A DNA stretch of 64,000 nt from Salirhabdus sp. Marseille-P4669 (GTDB lineage Bacteria > Bacillota > Bacilli > Bacillales > Alkalibacillaceae): assembly GCF_900240405.1 (NCBI RefSeq), contig NZ_OEQK01000003.1:124001-188000 (forward strand). The letters are read 5' to 3'. A program made the translations under genes and the position numbers. Below are positions 1-8,782 of the stretch, piece by piece; positions within the stretch are counted from its first letter, which is position 1, and every line of letters starts with the position of its first letter. The notes beneath the pieces are model-generated. The model had not been told where the DNA came from and made no database searches. It was given only the letters and a program-made list of their open reading frames with translations.

Positions 1-683
1 TAATTACCGTTTGAATCATCAAATCGTTCAATTTCAAAATCTTCACGTGACAAAGATTTAACCGTATGAATTCCGCTTACGTTTTCTTGAATGCGAGTAT
101 TAAGTCTACCTAGTGATTTACGAATGCCGCGAAAGGCAGGATGCACTCGTTTATCAAATCGATATGTAAGTACTGCTAAGAAAGGCATAGCCGCCATTGT
201 TACTAAAGTTAATGGAACAGAATAGTAAAACATCACTGCTAAACTGATGAGAATAAGCAATGTTACCCGTATTAGCATCGAGAATCCAAATGATAAGAAG
301 AAGCGGAATCCTTCTACATCTGAGGTTAACCTCGACATGATATCCCCTGTTTTAGCATTATCGTAATAGCGAAAGGAAAGTTTCTGTAACTTTTTATATA
401 ATGCATCCCGCATTACATAAACAGAACGAATCCCGAATAACTCTCCTAAGTATTGATGAAAATACGTCGAGATCCCCTTTACTACCATAATCCCAATAAA
501 ACCAAAAGCTAACCATGGAACTAATTCGAACCTTGATTTTACAATTACTTCATCAATCGTAACTTGAAGGACCATTGGATAAACAACTGTAATTCCTGTA
601 ACGAACAACAAAAAGATTAATGATACAATCAAAAACCTTTTATAAGGCCAATAAAATTGTTTAAGCTTTCGAAATGTATCCAA
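1..683 (-). CDS. ABC exporter, transmembrane half (partial)
   Basis: The reading frame runs off the left edge, so only the N-terminal ~227 residues are visible and the ATP-binding domain is missing. It opens MDTFRKLKQFYWPYKR and continues with hydrophobic helices, then YYDNAKTGDIMSRLTSDVEG, the coupling-helix region typical of type I exporter (MDR/BmrA-like) membrane domains. The chosen start is TTG at 683, preceded by a GGGAGGGGG Shine-Dalgarno sequence with short spacing. Exporters of this type fuse membrane and ATPase domains and work as homo- or heterodimers. Substrate cannot be told; in Bacillaceae such genes are usually annotated as multidrug or lipid exporters. Family confident, function open. 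Confidence 0.85.
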   Translation of the reverse strand, partial: MDTFRKLKQFYWPYKRFLIVSLIFLLFVTGITVVYPMVLQVTIDEVIVKSRFELVPWLAFGFIGIMVVKGISTYFHQYLGELFGIRSVYVMRDALYKKLQKLSFRYYDNAKTGDIMSRLTSDVEGFRFFLSFGFSMLIRVTLLILISLAVMFYYSVPLTLVTMAAMPFLAVLTYRFDKRVHPAFRGIRKSLGRLNTRIQENVSGIHTVKSLSREDFEIERFDDSNGN

Positions 684-855
684 AGCTCCCCCTCCCTCTC
701 TATTGTAAATTTTTCACGTATATATAAATATAACGGTTTTCGAAATAAATATCTATACTTTTTCCATAATTTTTTAAAAATTATAAATGGGTGAAAAATT
801 ACCATTTTAGAAATAACTCATCCGTTTTATCGTGTCATTCTATAGAATCACATAT

Positions 856-884
856 AAAAAAACACCCCTAGAATGGGGTGTTTT
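856..884 (-). terminator. Rho-independent terminator of the CotF-like gene
   Basis: Ten-base stem AAAACACCCC/GGGGTGTTTT with an ATTCT loop, followed on the minus strand by a run of T. It lies immediately after the stop of the coat gene. Confidence 0.85.
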
Positions 885-887
885 CCA

Positions 888-1517
888 TTACATTAACGGT
901 TGTTGACCAGTAGTTGCTTTGGAAAAGCCTGTTCGAATTTGTTGCATATCCTGTGCTTGAAGCACAGGAACTTGGTAATACCCGTTTTTATTCTGATATA
1001 AAAATACTTCATATGCCATCTCTACAAAGTTCGGTATGCTATCTGCTAAAACTCTACGCATTACGGGGTTTGTAGCCTCTAAGGATGCTGTTGTTAAAGC
1101 AGTAGCATTGGTTTTTAATAAACCAAGCATGAAGCTTGAAATACAATCATCTGTAAGTTCATTTACACTTTGTTTTGGTTTCTTTGGTTGTGATGGTTTT
1201 AAACCGTAGATGACATTGTTATTTTGATTCATTTTATAGCTGCTCGTTGGTTTAGATGGATCCTGACCAGTAGATAGTGTTTCAACCATTATATTGTACT
1301 GGTCGGCCATAAATTGACTTTGATGATCGAGAATATGGAGCAATTCCTGGTCTTGAATGTGTGGTCGATATAGCATATATTGTTCTTGCGCACCAATTAA
1401 CCCACCTAAAACCTCGTGTACGTCCATTACCTCATGTCCACCAACGTTAAATGTTTGACCATTATTATTTGGAATAGGACTTGCGCTTGGGTTTGTCATG
1501 TTCATTTGTTGATTCAT
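888..1517 (-). CDS. Spore coat protein, CotF-like
   Basis: About 209 residues. A polar, Asn/Met/Gln-rich N-terminus (to ~30) is followed by two helical segments, DVHEVLGGLIGAQEQYMLYR (~33-52) and a second copy near 130-190 that includes MRRVLADSIPNFVEMAYEVF and a GYYQVPV tail. This duplicated ferritin-like helical pattern is that of Coat F domain proteins, made in the mother cell and placed in the spore coat. Two in-frame ATGs sit six bases apart; the downstream one (1517) is preferred because GGGGG lies six bases before it, while it abuts the upstream ATG at 1523. Monocistronic, ended by its own hairpin. Family call good; exact paralogue unknown. Confidence 0.8.
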   Translation of the reverse strand: MNQQMNMTNPSASPIPNNNGQTFNVGGHEVMDVHEVLGGLIGAQEQYMLYRPHIQDQELLHILDHQSQFMADQYNIMVETLSTGQDPSKPTSSYKMNQNNNVIYGLKPSQPKKPKQSVNELTDDCISSFMLGLLKTNATALTTASLEATNPVMRRVLADSIPNFVEMAYEVFLYQNKNGYYQVPVLQAQDMQQIRTGFSKATTGQQPLM

Positions 1518-1615
1518 GTTCATCCCCCTTTTGTAATGGATACGTACTTAGTTTGTTGCGAAAGTCTATTTTCAAACAAAGAAAAAAATACCGCTTCCGT
1601 TTTCCTCAGGAACAG

Positions 1616-2050
1616 TTATTGTAAAACACGTTCAATTCTTTTTTCCAAAAGTCGGATACTACCTTTTCCTGATTGAACATGGCGTAATAATCCATTGGCA
1701 TCGAAGAGATAATAAGCAGGTACATACTTTACCTTCATTTTTTTTGACAAATAGAGATCATCATCAATATAAATCGGTTGTGTTATACCATATTGTTTTG
1801 CAATGTTTTTCACTTCGTTAAAATCCTTATCTTCGTTAGAACGTGGCATATGAACAGCAAGAATATTTAACTTCCCCTTCGTTTCTTTTCTTAGCTGATT
1901 CACATTTGGTAATGCATCTTTGCAAGAATTACAACTAATGGACCAAAAGTGGATAAGCGTTGGTAAACCATTTAATTCACTATTTGTAACTCTTCCATTT
2001 AACCATGACGTTGCACCCGTTAGGATAGGTATTTTCTCTCTAAGGCGCAT
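1616..2050 (-). CDS. ykuV: Thioredoxin-like thiol-disulfide protein (YkuV-type)
   Basis: 144 residues with a thioredoxin fold. The redox motif is CNSC (Cys40, Cys43) after LPTLIHFWSIS, followed by VPAYYLFDANG, which carries the cis-Pro loop. There is no signal peptide, which favours a cytoplasmic protein as in B. subtilis YkuV rather than ResA or StoA, which are membrane-anchored. It follows the YkuU-type peroxiredoxin on the same strand, separated by a terminator hairpin, as in the B. subtilis ykuU-ykuV pair. Start ATG 2050 has GGAG upstream. Orthology is inferred from gene order and size. Confidence 0.75.
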   Translation of the reverse strand: MRLREKIPILTGATSWLNGRVTNSELNGLPTLIHFWSISCNSCKDALPNVNQLRKETKGKLNILAVHMPRSNEDKDFNEVKNIAKQYGITQPIYIDDDLYLSKKMKVKYVPAYYLFDANGLLRHVQSGKGSIRLLEKRIERVLQ

Positions 2051-2095
2051 TCGATCTCCTCCCCTATCTCATCAGTGTATTTTTATAAATCCTCA

Positions 2096-2127
2096 TAAAA
2101 AAGGCTCTAACAGAGATGTTAGAGCCT
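2096..2127 (-). terminator. Terminator between ykuU and ykuV
   Basis: Stem AGGCTCTAAC/GTTAGAGCCT with a six-base loop and a T run on the minus strand, just after the peroxiredoxin stop. Some read-through would be needed if ykuV shares the promoter. Confidence 0.85.
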
Positions 2128-2131
2128 CCTT

Positions 2132-2683
2132 TTAAGAAACTTTTAGTGTATCCTGGCCTGGTTTCCAGTTTGCAGGACAAAGTTCCCCTGTCTGAAGTGC
2201 TTGTAAAACGCGTAATACTTCATCCACATCTCGGCCAATATTATTGTGAAAAACAGTTTGGTATTGTAGTTCACCTTTTGGATTAATAATAAATAATCCA
2301 CGTAAAGCAATACCTTCTTCTTCGATTAGTACACCATATTCACGAGAAACAATATGGTTCGTGTCCGATGCTAAAGGATATTCCAAATCACCAATTCCAT
2401 TATCTTGTCTTGCAGTATTAATCCAAGCTAAATGTGTATGTACGGAATCTGTTGACACACCAATTACTTCAGCGTCAAACTTTTGAAAATCTGTATATCG
2501 ATCAGAAATCGCCGTAATTTCAGTTGGACATACGAAAGTAAAGTCCATTGGATAGAAGAATAACACGGTCCATTTTCCATCCTTCATATTTTCTTCTAAG
2601 CTAACCTTTCCAAATGTTTTGTCTGGCATTACCGCATCCATTTCAAAACGTGGTGCATGCTTACCTACCATACGTTCTTTCAT
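2132..2683 (-). CDS. ykuU: 2-Cys peroxiredoxin (YkuU/AhpC-Prx1 type)
   Basis: 183 residues. The peroxidatic cysteine is Cys52 in DFTFVCPTE; the resolving cysteine is Cys169 in ELCPANWKPG, so this is a typical 2-Cys enzyme that reduces hydrogen and organic peroxides and is recycled by thioredoxin-type proteins. The neighbouring CNSC protein is a plausible partner. Start ATG at 2683 is preceded by GGAGGG at good spacing. A 15-base inverted repeat (GTCTTA-CTT-TAAGAC) lies ~31 bases upstream of the start and may be an operator. Family assignment is secure; the yku name rests on synteny with YkuT and YkuV. Confidence 0.9.
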   Translation of the reverse strand: MKERMVGKHAPRFEMDAVMPDKTFGKVSLEENMKDGKWTVLFFYPMDFTFVCPTEITAISDRYTDFQKFDAEVIGVSTDSVHTHLAWINTARQDNGIGDLEYPLASDTNHIVSREYGVLIEEEGIALRGLFIINPKGELQYQTVFHNNIGRDVDEVLRVLQALQTGELCPANWKPGQDTLKVS

Positions 2684-2713
2684 AATGCTATTCCCTCCAT
2701 TAAAAATGATAAT

Positions 2714-2728
2714 GTCTTACTTTAAGAC
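2714..2728. promoter_or_regulatory. Inverted repeat upstream of the peroxiredoxin gene
   Basis: Perfect 6-3-6 palindrome gtcttactttaagac in the leader of the peroxiredoxin gene. Its 15-base length equals a PerR box, but the bases do not match the TTATAAT-type PerR consensus closely. A regulator site is inferred only. Confidence 0.35.
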
Positions 2729-2877
2729 TAATACTATTATCGACACGTACCTATTAAAATAAACGGTAAAAATGTACAGTTCCCTCCTACTATTTGTCGA
2801 TTTTTATGATATAGGATTGAAGTTTGTCTATTTGTGGTATTAAATAGATGAAGAAAAGATTGGAAAGGATGTTTTTC

Positions 2878-3711
2878 GTGGAATTATGGGGAATCGATTT
2901 TGAGCCTTATATTAGAGGAAGCATATCCATAATATTGAAAATAATTGTTGTTATTATTGTCTACTCCATTGTTAAGCCAATTGGAAAAAGAATTATTAAA
3001 AGTATAATTGAAAAAGTCGGGAATAGACAGAAGCTTAGTGACGGTCGGAAGAAAACGTTAGAAAAACTAATTCATAATATATACACCTATATTTTAATCT
3101 TCGTTTTAGTTATCACGCTTCTTGATATTGTTGGGATTCCTATTGGGCCAATTCTGGCAGGTGCTGGTATTCTTGGGCTAGCAATTAGTTTTGGTGCACA
3201 AGGATTAGTAAGTGATATTGTAACAGGCTTTTTTATTTTAATGGAACGCCAAATTGATGTCGATGATTATGTTGTTGCTGGAGGATTAGATGGAATTGTG
3301 GAAGAAGTTGGGTTAAGAACAACAAAACTACGAGGTTTTGATGGAACGCTACATTTTATTCCGAATCGTAATATTTCTAATGTAACCAACCATTCACGTG
3401 GAAATATGCGAGCACTTGTTGATATTGGCATATCTTATAATGAAGACATGGATCATGTAATTTCCGTTATACAAAAGGCATGTGATGCGTTTGCCACTGG
3501 TGACGAGCGTATTAAAGAAGGTCCGAATGTAATTGGGGTGCAAAGCTTTGGTGCTTCAGAAGTCGTTTTACGTATTATTGCACAAACAGAAAATGGAGAA
3601 CAATTCGGTGTAGAGCGTGAATTACGCAAAGCAATAAAAGAAACACTTGACCAAGCCGGAATTGAAATCCCATATCCACATCAAGTTATGATCCAAAAGA
3701 CACAGGCTTAA
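2878..3711 (+). CDS. ykuT: Small-conductance mechanosensitive channel, MscS family
   Basis: 277 residues from GTG 2878. Three hydrophobic helices lie in the first ~120 residues. The pore-lining helix contains AGAGILGLAISFGAQGLVSD, the Gly/Ala-packed TM3 characteristic of MscS, followed by the beta domain (RQIDVDDYVVAGG) and a cytoplasmic alpha/beta domain. It protects against hypo-osmotic shock by releasing solutes. The GTG is chosen because GGAAAGGA lies eight bases upstream; the in-frame ATG at 2848 has no ribosome site. It is divergent from ykuU and upstream of map, matching YkuT of B. subtilis in position. Confidence 0.88.
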   Translation: MELWGIDFEPYIRGSISIILKIIVVIIVYSIVKPIGKRIIKSIIEKVGNRQKLSDGRKKTLEKLIHNIYTYILIFVLVITLLDIVGIPIGPILAGAGILGLAISFGAQGLVSDIVTGFFILMERQIDVDDYVVAGGLDGIVEEVGLRTTKLRGFDGTLHFIPNRNISNVTNHSRGNMRALVDIGISYNEDMDHVISVIQKACDAFATGDERIKEGPNVIGVQSFGASEVVLRIIAQTENGEQFGVERELRKAIKETLDQAGIEIPYPHQVMIQKTQA

Positions 3712-3812
3712 CACTAGTCATCTTCCCGGATTGTTTCGAATCCGTTACATCTCTAGCTTCTTATTGTATAATAAGTATGGAGAGAAATTTTTATTACAGG
3801 AGAGAAACGTCA

Positions 3813-4562
3813 ATGATTAGCAGAAAGAGTGAACGTGAAATTCAAGCGATGCATGAAGCTGGCAAATTGCTAGCATCTTGTCATAAAGAAATAGCTAAAA
3901 TGATCAAGCCTGGTATAACGACAATGGAAATTGAACGGTTTGTCGAAAAGTTTTTAGCAGAAAACGGTGCAACGCCTGAACAAAAGGGCTATCAGGGCTA
4001 TAAGTATGCTACCTGCGCTTCCATCAATGATGAAATTTGCCATGGTTTCCCTCGAGAAACGCCTCTAAAAAATGGAGATATTGTGACCATTGATATGGTT
4101 GTAAACCTTCATGGTGCACTTGCAGATTCTGCTTGGACATATGCTGTAGGTGAAATAGATGATGAAAAGAAACGCTTGCTTGAGGTTACAGAAAAAGCTC
4201 TATACAAAGGCATTGAGCAAGCCGTAATCGGCAATCGAATTGGCGATATTGGGCATGCGATCCAGTCTTATGTGGAAGGGGAACACTTTTCGGTTGTACG
4301 AGATTTCACAGGTCATGGGATAGGCGACAAAATGCATGAGGATCCGAAAATTCTTCATTACGGTCAACCAGGAAAAGGAGTACGACTTAAAGAAGGAATG
4401 GTTATTACTATTGAGCCTATGGTGAATATTGGGGCATGGCAATCCAAGATGGACAATAATGGCTGGACTGCTAGAACAATCGATGGTTCTTTATCTGCAC
4501 AATATGAGCATACTCTAGCCATCACCAAAAATGGTCCTTTGATTTTAACGAAACAGGATTAA
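3813..4562 (+). CDS. map: Type I methionine aminopeptidase
   Basis: 249 residues of the pita-bread fold. Metal and catalytic residues appear in order: CASINDEICHGFP (substrate His), GDIVTIDMV, ADSAWT (Asp ligand), FTGHGIG (His), TIEPM (Glu) and YEHT (final Glu). It removes the initiator methionine from nascent proteins. The preferred start is ATG 3813, with GGAGAG eight bases upstream; the longer in-frame ATG at 3777 lacks a ribosome site. It is probably an extra copy, since Bacillaceae usually keep an essential map near secY-adk, and here it sits between ykuS and ykuT, where B. subtilis has none. Confidence 0.93.
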   Translation: MISRKSEREIQAMHEAGKLLASCHKEIAKMIKPGITTMEIERFVEKFLAENGATPEQKGYQGYKYATCASINDEICHGFPRETPLKNGDIVTIDMVVNLHGALADSAWTYAVGEIDDEKKRLLEVTEKALYKGIEQAVIGNRIGDIGHAIQSYVEGEHFSVVRDFTGHGIGDKMHEDPKILHYGQPGKGVRLKEGMVITIEPMVNIGAWQSKMDNNGWTARTIDGSLSAQYEHTLAITKNGPLILTKQD

Positions 4563-4571
4563 CATTTGACA

Positions 4572-4604
4572 AAAAGACTGTCCCAATAATCGGGACAGTC
4601 TTTT
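4572..4604. terminator. Bidirectional terminator between map and ykuS
   Basis: Strong stem AAAAGACTGTCCC/GGGACAGTCTTTT with T runs on both strands, between two convergent genes. Confidence 0.9.
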
Positions 4605-4616
4605 CCTTTACTCTAT

Positions 4617-4868
4617 TTACGATGAATGTCCTAAGCGCTCTTCCACTTCTTGACAAACCTCATCTGCCGTTCTACCTTTTGCCTGGATAACAGAACCACC
4701 TGGAACGTCTGTCGTCATCCCCATCACATTTTGGTCTAATCCAGTTACGACACAGCAATCACAGTTTGCAGCATCTTCCATTGAAAATAAGTCTACAACA
4801 TCATATCCCTTTTGTTGTAGAGCTTGTTTGACATCTGTTAAAGATTCTTCAACGCCAACACGACTCAT
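4617..4868 (-). CDS. ykuS: UPF0180 family protein YkuS
   Basis: 83 residues, no signal or membrane segment. The pattern [20 protein letters not shown] followed by [16 protein letters not shown] and [16 protein letters not shown] is that of the UPF0180 family, as in B. subtilis YkuS. Biochemical function is unknown. Start ATG 4868 has GGAGG eight bases upstream. It follows dapL on the same strand, as in B. subtilis, and probably shares its transcript. Confidence 0.88.
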   Translation of the reverse strand: MSRVGVEESLTDVKQALQQKGYDVVDLFSMEDAANCDCCVVTGLDQNVMGMTTDVPGGSVIQAKGRTADEVCQEVEERLGHSS

Positions 4869-4934
4869 ATGTATTTCCTCCTGTTATTTAAAATTCTTTT
4901 GTAGTTTTTCCAGAAGAAATACTTTTATACAAGA

Positions 4935-6056
4935 TTAAATCCGAAAGTTTCTCACCATTTGTTCAACAGCCTGGACGCCAACTTCAAGCGCCTCTTCTTT
5001 CGGGTTTAGTTTACTATGATGAAGTCCATACGGAGAATCTACGCCTAACCAAAACATAAAACCAGGAATTTCTTTTAACATGTATCCAAAATCTTCACCA
5101 GTCATAGCTTCCTCCGCTTCCATATAGGTTATCTTTTCCTTATCCATTACTTCAGCAAATTGCTTTACATATTTTCCATGATTCCAAACTTGATAATAGT
5201 TGGATCCAAAATCAATCGATGTTTTGCAATCAAATCGAAGCTCAATTGCTTTTGCGAGTCTTTCGATTTGATTTTTAATGACATCCATTGTTTCGGATTG
5301 AACCGTTCGAATAGTTCCTTCCAATCGTGCAGTTTCAGCTATGACATTTTGAACAGTTCCACCAGTAATTTTACCAATTGTCACAACTGCAGAATCGATC
5401 GGATTCACCATCCGGGATACAATCGTTTGCAGGTCCATTACGAGACTACTAGCTGCAACAACCATATCCTTCGTTCGATGAGGATATGCAGCGTGACCAC
5501 CCTGACCTTTTAAATCAATAAACAATTCACTCGTATTGGCAAATAATAAGCCTTCCTTAGAAGATACCGTTCCTACTGGAAGTTCTGGAGCTATGTGCAA
5601 TGCGAAAATAACATCTGGTTTCCATTTTTTCATTTGATCGGATTGTAGCATCGGTAATGCCCCACCAGGACCTTCCTCAGCAGGTTGGAAAATAACCAAC
5701 ACATTGTTTGTAGGTCTTTTTTTCGTTAACCTATCTAATAATCCTAGAGCAATGGTCATATGAAAATCATGACCACATGCATGCATATTCGATTTATGGT
5801 TGGATGGAAATGGAAGAAGAGTTTCTTCCACAATTGGTAATCCATCTATATCTGCACGATAGCCAATTGTCCTTTTGCCCTCTGTCCCTTGAATTCTTAC
5901 AAAGATCCCTGTTTTCCACGTCTCAACTGTTAGAAATTCCTGAGGTAAGGATTGAATAAAATTGAGAAGATACGCTTGTGTTTTGACTTCCTCAAAACCT
6001 AATTCCGGAATTTGATGTAGTTCTCTTCTAATTTTGGTTAAGGAATCCAATTTCAT
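4935..6056 (-). CDS. dapL: N-acetyldiaminopimelate deacetylase
   Basis: 373 residues, M20 family metallohydrolase (YkuR type). Metal-site segments are visible: [35 protein letters not shown] and a C-terminal HHSKLNP. It removes acetate from N-acetyl-LL-diaminopimelate to give LL-diaminopimelate for lysine and peptidoglycan. Close paralogues act on indole-acetyl or hippuryl amino acids, but its position directly after dapH and before ykuS, as in B. subtilis, supports the DAP assignment. A terminator-like hairpin separates it from dapH. Start ATG 6056 has AGGTGA upstream. Confidence 0.9.
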   Translation of the reverse strand: MKLDSLTKIRRELHQIPELGFEEVKTQAYLLNFIQSLPQEFLTVETWKTGIFVRIQGTEGKRTIGYRADIDGLPIVEETLLPFPSNHKSNMHACGHDFHMTIALGLLDRLTKKRPTNNVLVIFQPAEEGPGGALPMLQSDQMKKWKPDVIFALHIAPELPVGTVSSKEGLLFANTSELFIDLKGQGGHAAYPHRTKDMVVAASSLVMDLQTIVSRMVNPIDSAVVTIGKITGGTVQNVIAETARLEGTIRTVQSETMDVIKNQIERLAKAIELRFDCKTSIDFGSNYYQVWNHGKYVKQFAEVMDKEKITYMEAEEAMTGEDFGYMLKEIPGFMFWLGVDSPYGLHHSKLNPKEEALEVGVQAVEQMVRNFRI

Positions 6057-6080
6057 AGTCTTTCACCTCATCTTCATATG

Positions 6081-6108
6081 GAAAAAGCAGGAGAGTGCAC
6101 CTCCTGCT
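6081..6108 (-). terminator. Hairpin between dapH and dapL
   Basis: Stem AGCAGGAG/CTCCTGCT followed by five T on the minus strand. It lies between two genes of one pathway, so it is either a partial terminator or an expression-balancing element. Confidence 0.7.
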
Positions 6109-6145
6109 CAAAGTTAAACATTATTCACCGCTTGCGCTATTCATT

Positions 6146-6868
6146 TTACTCTTCATTTAATTTTCTTAGTTCTTGTTTGATTTCTGTTTTTGATTTCGTT
6201 TTTTCATCAATTTCCTTAATTACTCTTGCTGGAGTACCTGCTACAACTGTGTTTGGTGGTACATCTTCAGTTACGATTGCACCAGCAGCAACTACTGCTC
6301 CTTTTCCAACTGTAACACCTTCTAGGATCACTGCATTTGCTCCAACAACTACATCATCTTCCACAACTACTGGCTTAGCAGATGGTGGCTCAATAACGCC
6401 TGCTAAAACAGAACCAGCACCTATATGACAGTTCTTACCTACAGTTGCTCTTCCTCCGAGAACTACATTCATATCAATCATTGTACCTTCACCAATTACA
6501 GCACCAATGTTGATGCTAGCACCCATCATAATTACTGCACCATCACCAATTTCAACTTGATCACGGATAATTGCACCTGGCTCAATACGTGCATTAATCC
6601 CTTTTAAGTCAAGGAGAGGAATAGCCGAATTCCGACGGTCATTTTCAACTACATAATCGGTAATTTGATTCTTATGTACATCTAAAATACTTTGAAGCGT
6701 CTTCCATTCACCAAAAAGGACACCTGCATTTTCTTCAACAAAAGCTTGTACATCGCTTCCGAAATCTATCTGTGATAACCCTTCTCCTTTTACGTAAACT
6801 TTTACAGGAGTGGATTTTTTGCTATTTGAAATAAATTGAATAATTTCGTTTGCATCCATCATTTTCAT
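6146..6868 (-). CDS. dapH: Tetrahydrodipicolinate N-acetyltransferase
   Basis: 240 residues. The N-terminus [16 protein letters not shown] and the long hexapeptide-repeat (left-handed beta-helix) segment from ~90 to 220 match DapH, which acetylates tetrahydrodipicolinate, the first committed step of the acetylase lysine/DAP route. The start is ATG 6868 with GAGGTG six bases upstream; a GTG nine bases earlier at 6877 is less likely. The downstream gene dapL and patA at 14.4 kb supply the deacetylase and aminotransferase, so all three acetyl-route enzymes lie within 11 kb. Confidence 0.95.
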   Translation of the reverse strand: MKMMDANEIIQFISNSKKSTPVKVYVKGEGLSQIDFGSDVQAFVEENAGVLFGEWKTLQSILDVHKNQITDYVVENDRRNSAIPLLDLKGINARIEPGAIIRDQVEIGDGAVIMMGASINIGAVIGEGTMIDMNVVLGGRATVGKNCHIGAGSVLAGVIEPPSAKPVVVEDDVVVGANAVILEGVTVGKGAVVAAGAIVTEDVPPNTVVAGTPARVIKEIDEKTKSKTEIKQELRKLNEE

Positions 6869-6943
6869 ATAAAACACCTCATTTAATAGTTTTCTACTTT
6901 AATGTACCAAAATGTTATTCCATATGACAAGTATTGAAACAAG

Positions 6944-6971
6944 AAAATTGTTGGTTAGAACCAACAATTTT
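6944..6971 (-). terminator. Terminator of darB
   Basis: Stem AAAATTGTTGGTT/AACCAACAATTTT with a tiny loop directly after the darB stop. The T run on the minus strand is moderate. Confidence 0.75.
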
Positions 6972-6972
6972 C

Positions 6973-7407
6973 TCATTCATGTAGAAATCGATTTACTTTT
7001 TTTAAAATCGCTCTTCTCGTTAAAATCCCTTCAAATTCGCGCTCATCATTAATAACACAGACAAAGGAATGATTAATTACTAGTTTAAGACCTTTCAAGA
7101 AGGAATCCTCTTTTTTCAAAAATGGTACGTCTTTTTCCATTACATCTTCTACACGTTGCTCCGAGAGCTTTTCAACCTCAAATCGTTCTATACCTAGGAT
7201 TTGATTAATGATCATCGTTTTACTCACAATTCCTTGCAGGTGACTATTCGCATCTAATACAGGTACAGCGGAATATCCAGTTTTCACTAATACTAGCAAT
7301 GCATGCTCTAACGGATTTTTCATCTGTACATGTGCTACCTTTTCACTTGGGACGATTAAATCTCCAACAGTTAATTGCTTTATATCTGTGCTTTGAATGC
7401 TTACCAA
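6973..7407 (-). CDS. darB: CBS-domain c-di-AMP-binding protein DarB
   Basis: 144 residues with two CBS motifs: residues ~12-70 (VGDLIVPSEKVAHVQ, GYSAVPVLD) and ~85-142 (VEDVMEKDVPFLKKED, FVCVINDEREFEGILTRRAILK). Length and position match B. subtilis YkuL, now DarB, which senses cyclic di-AMP and in the unliganded form stimulates the (p)ppGpp synthetase Rel and pyruvate carboxylase. The role is taken from the family and not shown by sequence alone. Monocistronic, with its own terminator. Confidence 0.82.
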   Translation of the reverse strand: MVSIQSTDIKQLTVGDLIVPSEKVAHVQMKNPLEHALLVLVKTGYSAVPVLDANSHLQGIVSKTMIINQILGIERFEVEKLSEQRVEDVMEKDVPFLKKEDSFLKGLKLVINHSFVCVINDEREFEGILTRRAILKKVNRFLHE

Positions 7408-7504
7408 ATTAAGTCACTCCTTTTCTTAGCACAGGAGCTTTTTTTACACTTTCATTTTTAGTTTAACATAATTATTTGTAAGATTCACACCAATATCTAC
7501 ATCA

Positions 7505-7630
7505 TCATTTTTTCATTACATTTTGATACTGCACATTAATTTCTATTTTTTTAATGTCTTTTCTCCCACATTGTGGGCACCATTTTACATTGTCGGTCAT
7601 AATACAACAGTGTGAGCAATAATAATACAC
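7505..7630 (-). CDS. Small zinc-ribbon protein (hypothetical)
   Basis: 41 residues: MYYYCSHCCIMTDNVKWC, then PQCGRKDIKKIEIN and a short tail. Two CxxC knuckles (CSHC and CPQC) about 14 residues apart make a classical zinc ribbon. Start GTG 7630 has AGGTGA five bases upstream; a further in-frame GTG at 7639 overlaps that ribosome site. It lies in the gap upstream of darB, same strand. Function unknown; no partner domain. The paired cysteines and ribosome site argue that it is real. Confidence 0.6.
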   Translation of the reverse strand: MYYYCSHCCIMTDNVKWCPQCGRKDIKKIEINVQYQNVMKK

Positions 7631-7797
7631 GAACTTCACCTACTCTTAATTCTTTTTCACTAGTTTATGTGAATAGGTTGAGATTGGTTCAAAATACAAT
7701 AAAGAATATGTTACATGAATGTTGTTGTTAAAGTGAGGAATGAAGAAGTAAAATCGTATACGAACTTAAAAAATAGAGACATTTTGGAGATGTGTAA

Positions 7798-7818
7798 AGG
7801 GGCGAGAATTTCGCCCCT
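7798..7818 (-). terminator. Terminator of fadH
   Basis: GC-rich stem AGGGGCGA/TCGCCCCT with a five-base loop just after the fadH stop. The T tract is weak on both sides, so termination efficiency is uncertain. Confidence 0.6.
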
Positions 7819-7840
7819 ATGAAAAAAATCAATAAAGCTT

Positions 7841-8608
7841 TTAAAATGGATACTTATTTAACCATTGCCCTCCATCAAGTGTGACTACTTCGCCGTTCAT
7901 ATAAGCAGCCTTATCTGAAAGCATAAACGCCGCTAATTCCGCAATTTCCTCTGGCTCTCCTAGTCTTCCTAATGGAACAGAATGAATAGTTCTTCTTGCA
8001 GCCTCTTCTGATTCCCATAGCTTATCTGCTCCACCTGTACGGTCAATTGGTCCAGGTGCAATGGCGTTGGAACGAATTCCGTATTTTGCTCCCCATTCCA
8101 CCGCAAGTGTTCTCGTTAAAGATAATACGCCCGCTTTAGCTGCGGCAGAATGTGCAACACCCGCTCCAGCTCCCCATGCATAGGTAGCAACCATATTTAA
8201 TATAGAGCCTCTGATTCCATTTTCAATCCAATATTGACCGATTTCCCTACAGCAATAAAAGGTACCATTTAATACGATATTGATGACCGCATTCCAGCCA
8301 TTAATCGATAATTTTTCAGTCGGAACAATAAAATTTCCAGCAGCATTATTTACTAGTGCATCAATGGTGCCAAATGTTTCTATCGTTTCGTCTTTCATTC
8401 TTTTAATGTCTTCTGGATTGCGCACATCCATAGGTATTGGATGAACGGCCAAATCACGACCTTCCAAAATCTCTTGTTTCGCCTGCAACAGTTTTTGTTC
8501 ATCCCTACCTGTTATGACTACCCTTGCCCCATCCTCCGCTAGCTTCTTTGCCATATATTTTCCCATTCCACTGGATCCACCTGTTATGATAACTACTTTA
8601 TTGAACAT
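7841..8608 (-). CDS. fadH: 2,4-dienoyl-CoA reductase, SDR family
   Basis: 255 residues, Rossmann fold. It shows the nucleotide-binding GGSSGMGKYMA, NNAAGNF, and a C-terminal cap GRLGEPEEIAELAAFM...LDGG. At the usual Tyr-x3-Lys position the sequence reads HSAAAKAG, so the Tyr is replaced, as in peroxisomal-type dienoyl-CoA reductases that lack the classical Tyr. It reduces 2,4-dienoyl-CoA with NADPH during breakdown of unsaturated fatty acids. It matches B. subtilis YkuF/FadH and is divergent from ykuE as there. Confidence 0.88.
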   Translation of the reverse strand: MFNKVVIITGGSSGMGKYMAKKLAEDGARVVITGRDEQKLLQAKQEILEGRDLAVHPIPMDVRNPEDIKRMKDETIETFGTIDALVNNAAGNFIVPTEKLSINGWNAVINIVLNGTFYCCREIGQYWIENGIRGSILNMVATYAWGAGAGVAHSAAAKAGVLSLTRTLAVEWGAKYGIRSNAIAPGPIDRTGGADKLWESEEAARRTIHSVPLGRLGEPEEIAELAAFMLSDKAAYMNGEVVTLDGGQWLNKYPF

Positions 8609-8782
8609 AAAACTTCTCCCTTCACATTTTCAAATCTTAAGAATCCCTATTCTATTCATTCGATAATTAGGTATAAATTCCCTTTAGAAAATAGATTATT
8701 GCTTGTACTAATAAATCAGTATAATTTCATAGGTTAGAAATGCTATAATGCAATTAAGTTTAATTAAAGGATGAATAATAGA

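Noticed and set aside
2700-2745. PerR box upstream of the peroxiredoxin gene
   Set aside because: No close match to the TTATAAT-N-ATTATAA consensus; kept only as an unnamed palindrome.
5160-5513. 117-codon plus-strand frame
   Set aside because: Antisense to dapL, whose metal-binding motifs and length are clear; no ribosome site.
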